A stretch of DNA of 64,000 nt from Amyloporia xantha (Eukaryota; Basidiomycota; Agaricomycetes; Polyporales; Adustoporiaceae), in assembly GCA_036971615.1 (NCBI GenBank), contig JAYKKR010000002.1, positions 3,720,001 through 3,784,000 on the forward strand, given 5' to 3'. This document shows, piece after piece, positions 12,122 through 24,177 of the stretch. The notes beneath the pieces were generated by a model. It saw only the letters and a program-made list of their open reading frames with translations. It made no database searches and had not been told where the DNA came from. The position numbers and the translations under genes are program-made. Numbering within the stretch: the first letter of the stretch is position 1; every line of letters starts with the position of its first letter.

Positions 12122-14159
12122 TTAGTGCTGAGCCCAGTCGATGGAGTTGATGTCGATTCCCTCTTGCACCATCTCCCACAGCGGACTGTCGCAGAACAGT
12201 CAACATCGTAAACAAGGCAGGCTATGTGCAAGAAATTCGCACCTCATGTCACGCAACCGCTGGACTACAGCGGTGATCCTATCGACTACGTAGTCAATTT
12301 CCGCCTCCGTCGTGAAGCGCCCAATGCCAAAGCGAAGGGACGAGTGCGCCATGTCCTCGGCAGCACCTAAGAGCAGTTATCAGCAACGGCGCCACAATAT
12401 CGTAGGACTGCACACTGACCTAGAGCGCGCAAAACATATGATGGCTCGAGAGAGGCAGACGTGCAGGCACTACCCGACGAGAGCGCAATGTCCTGAGAAG
12501 GTACAGTTAGAAAAGTTCCACAGAATGAACATTGACGCTCGACATACCTTGAGGGCCATCAGAAGACTCTCTCCCTCGACATACGAGAAACTAAGGTTGA
12601 CGCAACCGGGGTAACCGTCGGGGTCACCATTTCGGACGACTTGCTCCACCTTCGCGTTGATACCCGCAATGAGGCGATCCGACAGTTCCTTAACACGGGC
12701 ATGGTCGCGCTGAACGCAGAGGAGATCATCAGCATCATGTAGCACGGGCATAAACATCAAGTGTAGAAATGGAAATAGAAACTCAGTACCCCTGCACGAT
12801 ACGTCCTAGCCAAGCCGGCATTGGGACAAGCCCATAATCTGCCGCAAAGCTCACAACATGAAGTTGCGTGCGACGTATCATCATCGCGTCCAAAAATAAA
12901 GTGTACTCACCGCCATCTCCTGCTGCGCGATCCGGGCTGCTTCGCCAAGACCAACGACGAGCGCGGTGGCTAGCGTCCCACTACGCAGACCACGCTCCTG
13001 CCCTCCACCACTGATAATCGGCTCCAATCTCACACGCGGCCTCCGGCGGACATAGGCAGCGCCGATACCCTTCGGGCCGTAGATCTTGTGTCCCGAGATA
13101 CTCATGAGGTCGACGTTCATCTCGTTCACATCCAGACGGATTTTGCCAGTCGCCTGCGCGGCGTCAGTGTGGAAGTGGACACCGCGGTGCTTGCGAATGA
13201 GAGCACCAATCTCCTTGACGGGTTGGATTACACCGGTCTCGTTGTTCACTGTCATGATCGAGACGATGGAGGTGTCGGGACGGATCGCAGCTTCAAGCTC
13301 GGCGAGATCGATGATGCCGTTCTTTTGGACGGGAAGGTAGGTTACGTCGAAACCCTCTTCTTGGAGCTTGCGACAAGAGTCGAGAACACATTTGTGCTCC
13401 TATCACACAGTCAAGACTATTCAAGGTATTAAAACAAATTTCGACGCACTGTTTGTGTGGTGATAATGTGCTTCTTGCGATCCTTGTGGAAGCGGGCGAC
13501 ACCTTTGATAGCCATATTATTTGTTTCGGTGGCACCCGAAGTGAAAACGATGTCTTTCGGGTCGGCACCAATGAGATCTGCAACATGCTGTTTCGGATCG
13601 GTCAAAACGCTGCGTTCGGGGTCAATTCATGAGTACACGTGCCTTGCGTGCATCCTCAACGGCCTTTTCAGCCTCCCAACCGTAAGCGTGTGTTCGACTA
13701 TGCGGGTTGCCGTACTGGTCGGTCAGGAATGGCAGCATAGCATCGAGTACGCGGGGATCGATTGGCGTTGTTGCCTGATCGCTAAGCGTAAGAAAGTCAT
13801 CGGCAGAAAGATGACGACACAAAGACCGACCTGCATGTCGAGGTAAATGGGGCGGGCAGTCTCACCTACGTTGCCCTCACGCCGACTCTCAAGCTTGAAT
13901 CCGAGCATGTCTGCATCGTGCGGAATAGTGTCAGTCAGAACTCGAGGGTCAGCCAAAATGACGCCAGCTCACCTGCCCGAGGTGTAAAGTGTTCATCGCC
14001 CTCATACGAAGATGGGACCTCGACGACGCTGGCTCGGTCAGCACCCGACGGCTGCACCAACGTCCTGCGGGCGGTCTTCACGGCCACCCTCGACGCGGAC
14101 GACCGCAGTGCAGTTCGAGAGACAGACTTGCTCGCCTGGGAAGAGACTCTCGACAACAT
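12122..14159 (-). CDS. NFS1: Cysteine desulfurase, mitochondrial (iron-sulfur cluster assembly)
   Basis: PLP enzyme that takes sulfur from cysteine as a persulfide for Fe-S cluster assembly on ISCU and for tRNA thiolation. The ATG at 14159 opens an Arg/Ser-rich presequence ([19 protein letters not shown]). Successive exons give [92 protein letters not shown], the PLP-lysine segment [27 protein letters not shown] and the sulfur-carrying loop [20 protein letters not shown], and end with [18 protein letters not shown], the usual eukaryotic NFS1 tail. About eight introns. Length and all catalytic elements match the family. Confidence 0.95.
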
Positions 14160-15908
14160 GGTGGTTGGAGACTGGCAGGAGTGGGCCAAAGTTATCTGAT
14201 AAGTAGTGGGCTTTGAGCGCAGGCCGGAACGCCGAAATCGTCAGGACGGCGCATGCGATTGGTCAGGCGTGTGTGGGCGTGTGACTGGCTGAGTACTCCG
14301 GCCGACGTGATTCGTTACTGCCGCTGCTAGCCAGTCACCAGACTCCACCCCAGCCTTAAGGTTCCACCTATCCGCATTTTTGCTTTGCTAAGCCATTCAT
14401 TCCAGGAAAGGCAGTTTACCTCGTGCGTGGCGCGCGGACTCACACCACCGCAAGAGCTTGTCTCGAACCGGTCCCTAATCAACCGGCTTCCAATATTAAA
14501 TGTGCAAGGGTAGAAGAGGAAAACATCGGGCCGCCATGCCCAAGACTGGCTTATAGGGTAGTCAGTACTGTAACAGACAGGTGCATTCTGGGCACAGTAG
14601 GCCAAGATATATTTCGCTCGTCCATCGGACCGAGCCTCAAGGAACGTCGGGTAGATATCGCACCGTAATTTGTATGCACACGAAGAAATAGTTTCATATC
14701 ATAGTCTACTGGAGAGGAGAAGAAGGACTTGAGGAAGGAAGAAAGCACAGAGAGAAACTGCCGCTACGTATCGAGAGCGAACGGTGATCGAGATCGGCGA
14801 TCTCTCAGCAGTGACCGCAATGAAATCGAAGGTAGTTGGCCTTTGCACCCCCGACGGAGACGACATCAAGAGGCAGAAACGAAGATAAAGAGAACCAACG
14901 TGAACCGGAATATTGGTGTATTATGCGAATTATTGTCTACTAATCCGACTTCAACCTACATAATTACAGTCTGAAGCTGAAGACTCCAGATCTTCACATC
15001 TTCACATCTGCAGTTTGTTACGTCGACGTTGTGAATGAAATCTACCTCAGCTCTTAACGACAGGTATTTCCTCGACCTGGCGGTCGGCGGTCTGCGTAAC
15101 GTTTTCCCGAAAATCTCGGGATGCCGGCCTTGTCTCCGACGACACCGCATCAGCAAAATCAACATGTTTTACTATGCCTACCCAGGCACTCGGCACACCC
15201 CCCAAGTCGGCAACCCCGCCATATCACCTTTCAATATGTCGATTTCCTTAGTGACTTCATATATACCTAGGTTTTTGTATGCCCACTTTCGCATCGAGCT
15301 TGAACGAAAGCGAACGGATGAGTTGTTCATGATTCCCTTCTTTTCGAGCAGGTAGGCTGTCTGTCACTCTCGTGAGTCACTGGTCCCCAGCGGACTCCAG
15401 TCGGACTTTGAATTTCGAATGCCTGTAGACGTTTCTCTGCGTTGCTCGATCACAAGCGTGGTTTGAATAGACTACTCTCCAGCTTGAGAAAGCCGAGCGG
15501 ACTTCCAAAAGGCGTGCGTTATGTTCCGTGACAAAACCGTTACTTTTGCGTTACTGCCGACTGGGGGGATGTGCCGAGTGCCTGGGTAGGCATAGTATTA
15601 TTTTCCTTTTTTGTCTTGTCGCGTCTTATGTTACCAGAAAAGGAAACTAAGGCATCAAAGGACTCAGAAAGAGTGTCGATCGCATTGGGGCAAGACACGC
15701 TCGCGTTATAGATTGTCTTATTTTCCTTACACAAGACATCAAGTCCAAATAAGGAGAAAAAGGTAAACAATACAAATGTTTGATTTTGCTGATGCGTCTT
15801 ATCACCGGCATCCAAGTCTCCCACTGTCCGACTCGGTTTTGTAGGTGCATCGCTGCTCTCTCTTGAATTCTGATAATCTATCGATGACCCTCTGTAGACT
15901 ACACGAAA
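14160..15908. other. Divergent intergenic region, 1.75 kb, no supported gene
   Basis: Lies between the NFS1 start (minus) and the macro-domain gene start (plus). Short open frames on both strands lack recognisable motifs; the only one over 150 codons (minus 15540-16001) overlaps the first exon of the macro-domain gene. Confidence 0.4.
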
Positions 15909-16744
15909 ATGTCGAAAGTGCAGTTCATTTTCATGGCACCGAAGCACACCGACACAAAGTCGGCTTCTGGGACTAGTCTGCATGAAGCATGGAAGCGACA
16001 TATTCAGAACTTGCTCTCCCCCGAGGATCAGGAGCGATTCTCTCTGGTGGAGAGCATTTTATCGGAACTTGAGCCACCACATTCACATTTTGACTGCATC
16101 GTATCGCCTGCGAACTCTTACACCATCATGGATGGCGGGTCAGTCTACGATGTGTGCATCTAATAAAGCGGTCCTACTAAATGCATTTCTCGCATTCTTT
16201 GTGAATCAACCCACAATAGCTTTGACTATTACCTGTCCGAAGCGCTCTCCCCCAAGGAGGACATCATGGCCCTTACCCGCTGCGCCCAGGCCGCTATCAA
16301 AGAGCGCTACTACGGCTTCGCCCCTCCGAGCTCCTGCACACTGGTCCCTCTCCCCCCGCTCCTCCGCCAGAACCCGCGCTTCCCTCGCTGTCGTATGCTC
16401 GCAGTGTGTCCCACGATGCGCTATCCTACCGACGTGCATTGGCACAGGGATCTTGTGTACAACACAATGTGGAGCCTGCTGGCCGAGCTGGAACGCTGGA
16501 ACGAGCGAGCAGTGGAGGGCGAGCGGATTGAAACAGTGGCGATGACAGGGCTCGCAACCGGTGCGGGCGGGATCGACAAGGAATGTGTGCGCGGCAGATG
16601 GTGTTGGCAGTCAAGCACTTTTCGGATGTGAGGAGCGAGGAGGGTCGAAAACGATGGGAGCAAAAGGACTATCCGAATTGGGAGGACGTGTTTCCGATCG
16701 CGCAAGAGGTTGAAGATGACCACGAAGAGATATTGATGTATTGA
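15909..16744 (+). pseudogene. Macro-domain-like protein with an apparent frameshift
   Basis: Fungal protein related to macro (Appr-1''-p processing) domains, which bind or hydrolyse ADP-ribose derivatives. Exon 1 (15909-16138) begins MSKVQFIFMAPKHTD and contains FDCIVSPANSYTIMDGG, the equivalent of the macro IVNAAN..L..GGG loop; an 81-nt intron (16139-16219) leads to FDYYLSEALSPKEDI. The second exon continues through CRMLAVCPTMRYP and the glycine loop MTGLATGAGGI. After GGIDK (about 16,580) the frame closes, while the expected continuation (CARQMVLAVKHFSDV ... DDHEEILMY, stop 16742-16744) is open one frame away. No usable intron bridges this: only 13 nt lie between GT and AG. A one-base deletion, a sequencing error or a decayed gene could explain it. 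Confidence 0.65.
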
Positions 16745-17135
16745 AGATCGCAACAGGTCCCCCTTTGTCAGGACACACATGTTTCTTTTGCTCTCTCAGA
16801 CACTGATGCAATCTTGTGGTGATCAGTGACACATCGTATTCAATCGTTGTGTTATGTATATGAAACCTTACCACGTCCCGCCGATGAATGTCTTCCACAA
16901 CATTCCTATAGCGGATCACTGTCGCCGCGCCACACTAATAGCTTGTTCTTTGCCTGCCGCAAATACGACAAATTTACCTGTCATCGTCCCAGCACAGCAA
17001 CCCTCTTGAAGGTGATCGTGGCGGTTTACTTGATATCCATCTAGTACAGAAATGTGCCAGTATTGCACAAAATACATTTGAACAGCTAGTATCAATAATA
17101 CATCATGCAGATAAAAGGGCCAATTCTGATAGTGT
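16745..17135. other. Convergent 3' region, no gene seen
   Basis: About 390 bp between the stop of the macro-domain gene and the stop of the CSN8-like gene on the opposite strand. Nothing beyond short chance frames is visible. Confidence 0.5.
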
Positions 17136-18194
17136 TTAAGCCGTGACGGTCTTGAATGTCAGGAGATTTGAGGGGCCTGCGATGCGAACGATGTCGCTGT
17201 GCAATACATAGATAACAAAACGCACACAACATACCTTTGTTTGATCCGTTCAGCTGCGAGCCGGGAGGGGGTGGCGTTAGGACCTGAGTGGACGCATCGA
17301 AGGCCCAGCCGTTCGCTGCAGCAACTACAAGATCACGAACATCTGAGATCAGGCACTTCTCGTCAACTTTTGATTCGTACCTGAAAGCACTCTTTCTGCA
17401 GACAGCCCGAGATAGGTCTGCGCCAATGGCATTGATATCGAGGTGTAAGCCTTGCCCAAAAGCGTGAAAGTTTTAGTGCGGTATGCCTCTGCCAACACGG
17501 TCTACGAAATGTTTTCACCAGATTCAAGTAGGCTACCCACCAACAAACGCAGTCACCATGCCTGCGAGTACTGACGCGAGTGCGGCATTCTCGAATGCGG
17601 GCTGCTGGCATAGGTTGAATACATCTTCCGCATGGGCGTACACTGTCTCGTGACTCTGCTTCCAGACAGAGGCAAGCAGGCGCAAGAGGGCCTTGGATAT
17701 CGGCATCGCGGAAAGCGTTTCTGGTAGCCTTGTGAGAGCGTAACGTGCAGCGGCGCTGTGGCGTTCGCGGCCGATCAGCAAAGGTGCACAGTTTCAGATG
17801 GTAAAGGACATACAGTTCATCCAGGGTCATGTAAGCCATTACAAGAGGAGCGACAATGAAGAGGCGTGTATGATGGTTATCAATACCCGTCTGCAGGGCC
17901 GCTTCGGTCAGACGTTCTCATGTTTAGTAACAATGTCTTCGGACGCACTGTCATGTCTCCCCGCTCAGCGACTAAAATGAGCTCGTGCAAGTCATCATTC
18001 CTAATTGACTCGGAGATGCTTGCAAAAACTACTTCGTATGGGGTCAGATTCTTGTTTGCGGTGGGTTGAGGCTGATCTGCCTGCGGGGCAGTTATCCCCA
18101 CTGGTACCGGTACAGGCTGTGGAGGTACGGAGCTGCGCGAAGCATCTTCAATCTCAGTGGCAGTGGTGGGAGGAGGTGTAGGTGGGCCAGTCAT
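17136..18194 (-). CDS. COP9 signalosome subunit 8-like PCI protein
   Basis: Begins MTGPPTPPPTTATEIEDA, a Pro-rich leader of about 50 residues, then LTPYEVVFASISESIRNDDL and an alpha-helical body (DELYVLYHLKLCTFADR, SAAARYALTRLPETL, LLRLLASVWKQSHETVYAHA, VFNLCQQPAFENAALASV), then KTFTLLGKAYTSISMPLAQ and YLGLSAE before the C-terminal winged-helix stretch ending GPSNLLTFKTVTA (stop at 17136-17138). The arrangement and length (about 230 residues) fit the CSN8/PSMD8/EIF3K PCI family, and CSN8 is favoured. CSN8 is part of the complex that removes NEDD8 from cullins. The alternative is Rpn12 of the proteasome lid. About four introns. Confidence 0.62.
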
Positions 18195-18447
18195 TATAGT
18201 ATCCGAGAAATCTGAGACTCTGTCTGAGGTAAGCTGTGTCTGACTTCGTTCAACTCACTGGCAGTGGCTGCAGGGCTACAGTGACAGTCGCGCTGAACGC
18301 GTGTCTGATATGAGATCACGTGTTGCCGTACTGCATTATAGCAGTGCACACTGGTGACTGTGTGGGGTACATTCGTTGGACCTTACCTCGCCGATCTGAG
18401 CATCAGTTTTCTCCCCTCGCAAGCCCCAACAGAATATCAGAGTTACG
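18195..18447. promoter_or_regulatory. Divergent promoter CSN8-like / NECAP
   Basis: 253 bp between opposite start codons; both promoters must lie here. No clear TATA box; a CACGTG-like E-box core (TCACGTG) is seen near 18,316. Confidence 0.35.
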
Positions 18448-19382
18448 ATGGACGAGTTCCGCGAGGAAGATGATATCGAGAGTGTTCTCTACATCGGCAG
18501 AGAAGTCTCGGGTCAGCCACATCTGCATCTGCATGGCCCTTCGCTAGCTCATACCAGCCAGTTCAGTCTTCAAAATCCCACCGCTGAAGAAGAATGAAGG
18601 CCATCGCGCACAAGAATGGGGAGATCTAGGAAACCCTTTGTGGAAGGGGAGGCTGCGGATCATTGAGCGGTCCAGTGGCGTTACCATACAGTTCGAGGAC
18701 GTCACAACAGGTGAGTAGCTTTCTCTTAGATGGGAGCAGTTCGGAATTGATAGATCTCATCTCTATGGTGGTATTTGCATAGGCGAATGTACGTGTTTAA
18801 TCCCACATGTCAATCTTCATCCTCGCTGAGCGTCTGGCGAATGTGTAGTATTCGCGAAGGCAGATTATGATCCTGCCAAGCCATGTGTTGAGGCCGTGCT
18901 CGACTCTTCGCGGTACTTTGTAGTCCGCGTGGAGGATAACGGCCGACGTGCGTATATTGGCATGGGTTTCCTGGAGCGTACGGACAGCTTCGATTTCAGT
19001 GAGTACAACAATAGTATGGAACGTGTTCTTTTCTTATACCAATCTACAGACGTGACGCTGCAAGATTATACCAAGTAGATCATTTTGTTTTAGTTCTCCA
19101 GTAAGCAGTTGCTGATGCTACCTTCACAGACGCTGGCGTGCCCGTATGAATCCGCCAGACGCAGCTTCATCTGAATCTTCACCTCATGTTCCCGCCGGTC
19201 CGAAGAAGGACTATACCCTGAAGGAAGGTCAGACATTCTCCATATCCATTCCCGGCCGTACAAAGGCTAGCAATACAGTCACGACGAATTTACTCGGGAG
19301 CAGTACATCAAGCTCAACATCATCTGGTGGTCTTGGTGTTCCGTTGTTACCACCTCCACCCAGCGCACCGAAGAAATGGTGA
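18448..19382 (+). CDS. NECAP: NECAP family clathrin adaptor-associated protein
   Basis: Endocytic accessory protein of the NECAP/DUF1681 family with a PH-like fold that binds AP-2 and clathrin-coat partners. Exon 1 (from 18448) encodes [20 protein letters not shown]; a 46-nt intron leads to [19 protein letters not shown] and [18 protein letters not shown]. Further exons give [11 protein letters not shown], the core [20 protein letters not shown] and [11 protein letters not shown], then [11 protein letters not shown]. The C-terminus has [10 protein letters not shown], the conserved motif following the PH-like domain, and ends in a Ser/Pro-rich tail [11 protein letters not shown]. All family landmarks are present and the length (about 230 residues) is normal. 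Four short introns. Confidence 0.92.
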
Positions 19383-19855
19383 TGAGGTATCCGTGGTGTT
19401 TCCCTGCACTGTGCTTTGTATTATGATACGATATGTATTCCCTACGGAATGACCAGTTGCATAGTCGCCCGGTTCCCATTGCCTGGGCAGTGAGCAGATC
19501 ACAACACATCGATAGTCGAGTACTGTGTCGCAGACGCATAATGTGAATGCGTTGTGGCTCAGCACGCGGTAGCGATGGAACAGCCCATTAGTCCATAAGA
19601 TCCGTCGTGTAGTAAGCCTACAGTGAGGGCAGCGAGCTAAACGCGGGCACTGTATTACAACCCAGGGCAATGTTAGGGCCGCCGCAAAGTCGCGGTCTGC
19701 CATATGTCACGTGATCGACGCGTATTGTTGTGCTATATCTGGTGTTTGGACCTACAAGCACACATACTTTTGGCAACTCCTGTGTATTCCTCGCGATCTG
19801 TCACTCATCTGTTTACTTCCGAACCCCGAAGTCAGCTGCTCTACATATTTAGCAA
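19383..19855. other. Intergenic region NECAP to UBLCP1
   Basis: About 470 bp between two plus-strand genes: the NECAP 3' flank and the UBLCP1 promoter. No gene seen. Confidence 0.5.
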
Positions 19856-21656
19856 ATGATGGAAGCTAAGAGTTCAGTACTGCCAGAAACGACAAAGGTC
19901 GACGATATCTCCAACTGTAACTTCGAGACAGAGAATACCAGCATGAACGTGGGGTCAGCAGACCATCTTCTTGAGTCAACGGTGGAAGATGAGGCCACAA
20001 CAATTACTGCATTTGTAAGCCTTACATTCTTATATCAACGGTTCGTCTTGAACAGGTGTCTCCAGGCCGATCCGTCACCAACGCCAGAGACGGATGCTGA
20101 GCGTTGGATACATCTCCTTTTTACTTGGTCTGGCAAATCGTTTAGTTTGGATGTAGCGGAGTCCGATAGGTACGCTTTGTATCGGCCATACGTCCTTGTT
20201 TCGAGATCTAAGATGATCACAGGGTTTTTGATTTGAAAGGCTTATTACAGAGCCTGACAGATGTGCCACCAGAGCGACAGAAGATACTCGGTCTTTCGAA
20301 AGGAAAATTACCACCAGATGAAGAACGAATGTGCGCACGCTGATTGCTTTGATTGCTTTTCTATGGGCCGGTTCTAAGCTGCGTTCTGCATCGGTTTTAT
20401 AGCGGGAACTTGAAGCTAGTAAGCGGCAAGAAGTTCACTCTGGTTGGCACCCCAGAAGGTCACGAGATCAAGGATCCGTCCCGTAAACTCTTTCATTAAA
20501 TCCCTATTTGAGTTAGAAGGACTAATTTTCCTTCTCACGTAGAGCTGGAATTCCTCCCAGACGTAATGAATGATTTCGACGTGGATTTCTCCGCCAACCC
20601 TGCAGCAGCGGCAGAATACATGAATGACCAACGCAACATGCGTAAGATCAGAGAACATACAAAGAAATTACAAGTCAATATCATTCACCCGCTCAGGGAG
20701 GGCAAACGTCTACTAGTACTGGACCTAGATTACAGTAGGTGCTTTTACAGCGTGAGATGTGGACGCTTCAGCAGTAATATTAATTCTTCTACAGCAATTC
20801 TAGACACCAAACCTCTGACATCTGGCTCACTTCCTCCGAGAGAGTGCGCACGGCCTGGATTGCACGAGTTTCTCGAGGCGGTATATCCGTATTACGACAT
20901 CTGCATATGGTATGTTCGACTGATGCAGCTCAGTTGTTTGGATCAGGTGAAAACTAAACCAATAGGTCCCAAACGAGCTGGATTTGGTTAGAGACGAAAC
21001 TTGTCGAGCTGGAGATGCTCGGTGCCGGGCGCAACTATCAGGTATCTTCCCAAATAGCTATGTGTATGGCTTGTTTGAATATTTCTCTCATTTACAGATA
21101 TCTTTTGGTAATGGTCTACAGCTTCGTTCATAGCTGAACGAAATGTTTATTTGTTTTTAGTCCTGGACAAGACAAGCATGTTCACGGTCTTCTCAAAACG
21201 CGACGGCAAACAGTATAAACACTCAGTGAAGGCGCTGCAGATCATTTGGAATCATTTTCCCCAGTTGTGAGTACTGACTGCGATCTGATAGTCCAATTTT
21301 GACCCTGTTTTCGATCGACAGTAATGCTAGCAATACCATCCACGTAGATGACCTCGTAAGTGGCATGATTTCGAATCATATTGCTAATTCAGTTGAGTAC
21401 AGGGTCGCAATTTCGCTTTGAATCCTGGTCAAGGTTTGAAGATACGTGCGTTCCAAGGCGCTCATACACCCCAAGCGGTGCTCGACCGGGAACTATATAG
21501 TCTTGCGCGATACATGGCATACATTGCTAATACACATCCGGACTTTCGCGATATCAATCACAAGGTATCTTTCGAGTTGATCATGGATCAAAGCTACTGT
21601 TGCTCACGAGTACTTAGTCTTGGCAAGCCATAGCGGCGGCGCTCCCGCCTTCATAG
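19856..21656 (+). CDS. UBLCP1: Ubiquitin-like domain-containing CTD-like phosphatase
   Basis: HAD/FCP-type phosphatase with an N-terminal ubiquitin-like domain; in animals UBLCP1 is nuclear and acts on the 26S proteasome. After an acidic leader (MMEAKSSVLPETTKVDD) the ubiquitin-like part reads IHLLFTWSGKSFSLDVAESD, VFDLKGLLQSLTDVPPERQK, LGLSKGKLPPDEE, KKFTLVGTPEGHEIKDP. The phosphatase part has the catalytic DLDYT (DxDxT) in RLLVLDLDYTILDTKPL, RPGLHEFLEAVYPYYDICIW, and the second-motif region SVKALQIIWNHFPQF and IHVDDLGRNFALNP, ending WQAIAAALPPS. About ten introns, several near 50 nt. An extra residue pair MM at the start makes the second ATG (19859) equally possible. Confidence 0.93.
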
Positions 21657-22155
21657 CACTGCCGAACGGACATATCTTGAAGATAATATACAGACTTCGT
21701 GTCGTCCTCACGTGCGGACATATACCACTCGCTTGTGTTAGTGATTATATGCAGCGAGACCCAAATGTATTATCACATAATATACATAGGACCTGCGAGG
21801 GACGGGCTGGTGATTAAGTTAGGATGCCGTCCGATGGGCCCCAGGGGAAGGAAGTCAGCATCATGATGATAGGCCTGACTGTCGGCGTCTTTAAGTACAG
21901 TAATACCCAGCATACACAATATCAATACATGCCTCAGTCTTGTGAGGCCGAGGTCCTTCACAAGACTATTGTTGGCGACGAATGTCCGAAACCCCTTACG
22001 AGCCTCAGGCTATAAAAGACGACAGAATGAATGTCCGTTATACTTGCTCCATGCTTGTGCTGCTGTACGGTGGATCCTCGGCCTTAGCATCACAGTTGAT
22101 CGTCGGGACTTATCCCCACTAGAGTCCTTGACAATGTGCTATGTGCACACGGTTT
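21657..22155. other. Intergenic region UBLCP1 to Nudix gene
   Basis: About 500 bp with no recognisable exon; the promoter of the downstream Nudix gene should lie here. Confidence 0.45.
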
Positions 22156-23389
22156 ATGCGCTTTATCGTAACTTCTTCGCTGCCACCAAGGTGGTCCTCC
22201 GGGCCAACGCTGCGTCCGAAGTATCAACATAGCGTTGCAGTCTCGGTGTCCACTCGCACCCCTTCGACGGCGCTGCGCACTCGGAGGTCATTCTCGCAGA
22301 ACATGGCGCTGGCAGCAAAGAGCTCGAATCCAAGGCCGTCCGCCAGTGTGATTGTCGTCAATCCGCAAAACGAGATTCTACTAGTACACCGGAACCCGAA
22401 CTCCAAGTCGTTCGCAGGTGCACATGTACGTAAAGGGCCTATCCTATTGCGCACGGACACCCATACACCCTAGGTCTTCCCAGGTGGAAACTATGACGAG
22501 TGTCAGGACGATTCGCCAGAGATGACCGCGATCAGAGAGCTCTTCGAGGAGACAGGGCTGCTCTTGGCTTCGTCTTCGTCCGGTTGCTTTCCGCGAGGCG
22601 AAGAACTGGACAGGGCACGCGAGGAGATTCATGCACAGAGACGGATGTTTCGAGAGTTTCTGTCGAAGTCCAGCCTGACTGCAGACGTCTCTTCTCTGTT
22701 GCCCTTTACACAGTGGATTACACCACCAATTGTCCCAAGGTGTGTGCATGCTTCTGTTTCTATGTGCCATGCTTCGTAAATTGTGCTCAGGCTGAAGTAT
22801 GTCAACCGTCATTCCTCGCAGACGGTTCCATACCCATTTCTACGTTGCCTTTCTTGACAGCACACCATCAGCTGGCTTCACCTCTGGGGGAAAACAAGAG
22901 CGTCTGCCAACCCCAGATGGCGGCCAGGAAGTCATCGCGGCACGTTTCGTCCATCCTTCAAAGGCGCTGAAACAGGGTCAGGCACATGAAATTACCCTCA
23001 TGCCACCGCAGGTGTATCTGCTCACCACGCTTGCGGACCTTCTCCAAGGCGACAAGAACACGGCGACGCAGCGCGAACAAGTCCGTGTACTCTCACAGGG
23101 TGCTTTCGGGCGTATGGAAGTACATCCTCGTGCTCTTCCTGAGAAAGACGCGGAGGGTCGTACAATTCTCACTTACGAGGGAGACGAGACCCGAGGAGGA
23201 CCGAAGGGCCGTCTGCATCGGTCTCTGGTCAAGTTCGGCAAGGGAGGAGTGCGTTGTCCTCTCTTGTTCTCTCAAGGTTGCATGTTGCTGAGACACCCCC
23301 TTGCTCAGGTTGCCACGGATGTTACAATACAGCGTAATTTTGATATCTTCAGCGATGGAGCAATATGGTCCGACAGCTCGAAACTTTGA
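22156..23389 (+). CDS. Nudix hydrolase, NUDT19-like
   Basis: Nudix-fold hydrolase related to NUDT19, whose animal members cleave CoA and its esters; the substrate here is inferred. The core starts MALAAKSSNPRPSASVIVV (ATG 22303). The frame is open upstream to an ATG at 22156, and the extra segment ending TALRTRRSFSQN is Arg/Ser-rich like an organelle-targeting leader, so the longer start is listed. Spliced exons give AHVFPGGNYDECQ, then the Nudix box ending IRELFEETGLLLA with the REUXEEXGU core; the loop before it is longer than consensus, as in NUDT19. Later parts read LLPFTQWITPPIVPRRFHTH, FVHPSKALKQ and, after a 60-nt intron, VATDVTIQRNFDIFSDG with stop at 23387-23389. About 330-380 residues. 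Confidence 0.85.
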
Positions 23390-24177
23390 ATCGCCTTGTT
23401 TTACTAGGGTATGAAATACTTGTACCGTTACGTGAGTCTTCACTGCTATGGAGATGGCTGCGCACATGTAGCTGGTTGCACCCACCGTGTACATTGTTCA
23501 TTTTCTAATTGTATTCATATCGTACTGCTGCCGAACTTGCTTTTTTCATTTGATCATGGTGAAGTCATGGTGCCGTGTAACAAATCTCCAACCAGGCTTG
23601 ACCCTGTTCCTTCCGTTTTTACAACCGCACAGACCATCAGACAGTCGTCCTAGGACACAAGCATCCGAGCACAAGTGGCGTATGAAAACAACAGTATATT
23701 GTGCGACCAAACAGGGGGAAGGCAATACATCATGAACATGATTAAACACGTGAACCGTAGAGAAGAACCGAGTGCTACAGGTGTTTGCAGTAACTGCAGT
23801 GGCGAGCTGATACAGAGCGTATGGATACAAGGAGGGCCAGAGGCCAAGCGAAGTTCTGAGCAGCCAAAGTGAAGAGCGTACGAGACCAAAGTACCAAAAA
23901 AACCGAATGCCAAAATCCCATCACAAAGACAGAGGACGCTAGTCCCCTCATTATACGTGCGAAGTTCAAAAGCGATTAACCGTGGGGTATAGGGTATGCG
24001 TGCAGCGAAAAAACGTGAAAAATTCTAGACCGTGAGCCCGCGATCATGCGTGCCGGACCATGTATCGTTTTCGTCACCGTGTGCGATGTCGAAGAGAAAG
24101 AAATAAGAGCCAAGTTCGAGGTTTGTTGTTGCCGAGTTTTCTAGTTCCATGCGGGTCGCTGAGAGTCGTGACGAGTC
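23390..24177. other. Convergent 3' region, ~790 bp
   Basis: Between the stop codons of the Nudix gene (plus) and the carboxylesterase (minus). Only short frames without motifs; probably 3' untranslated and spacer DNA. Confidence 0.5.
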
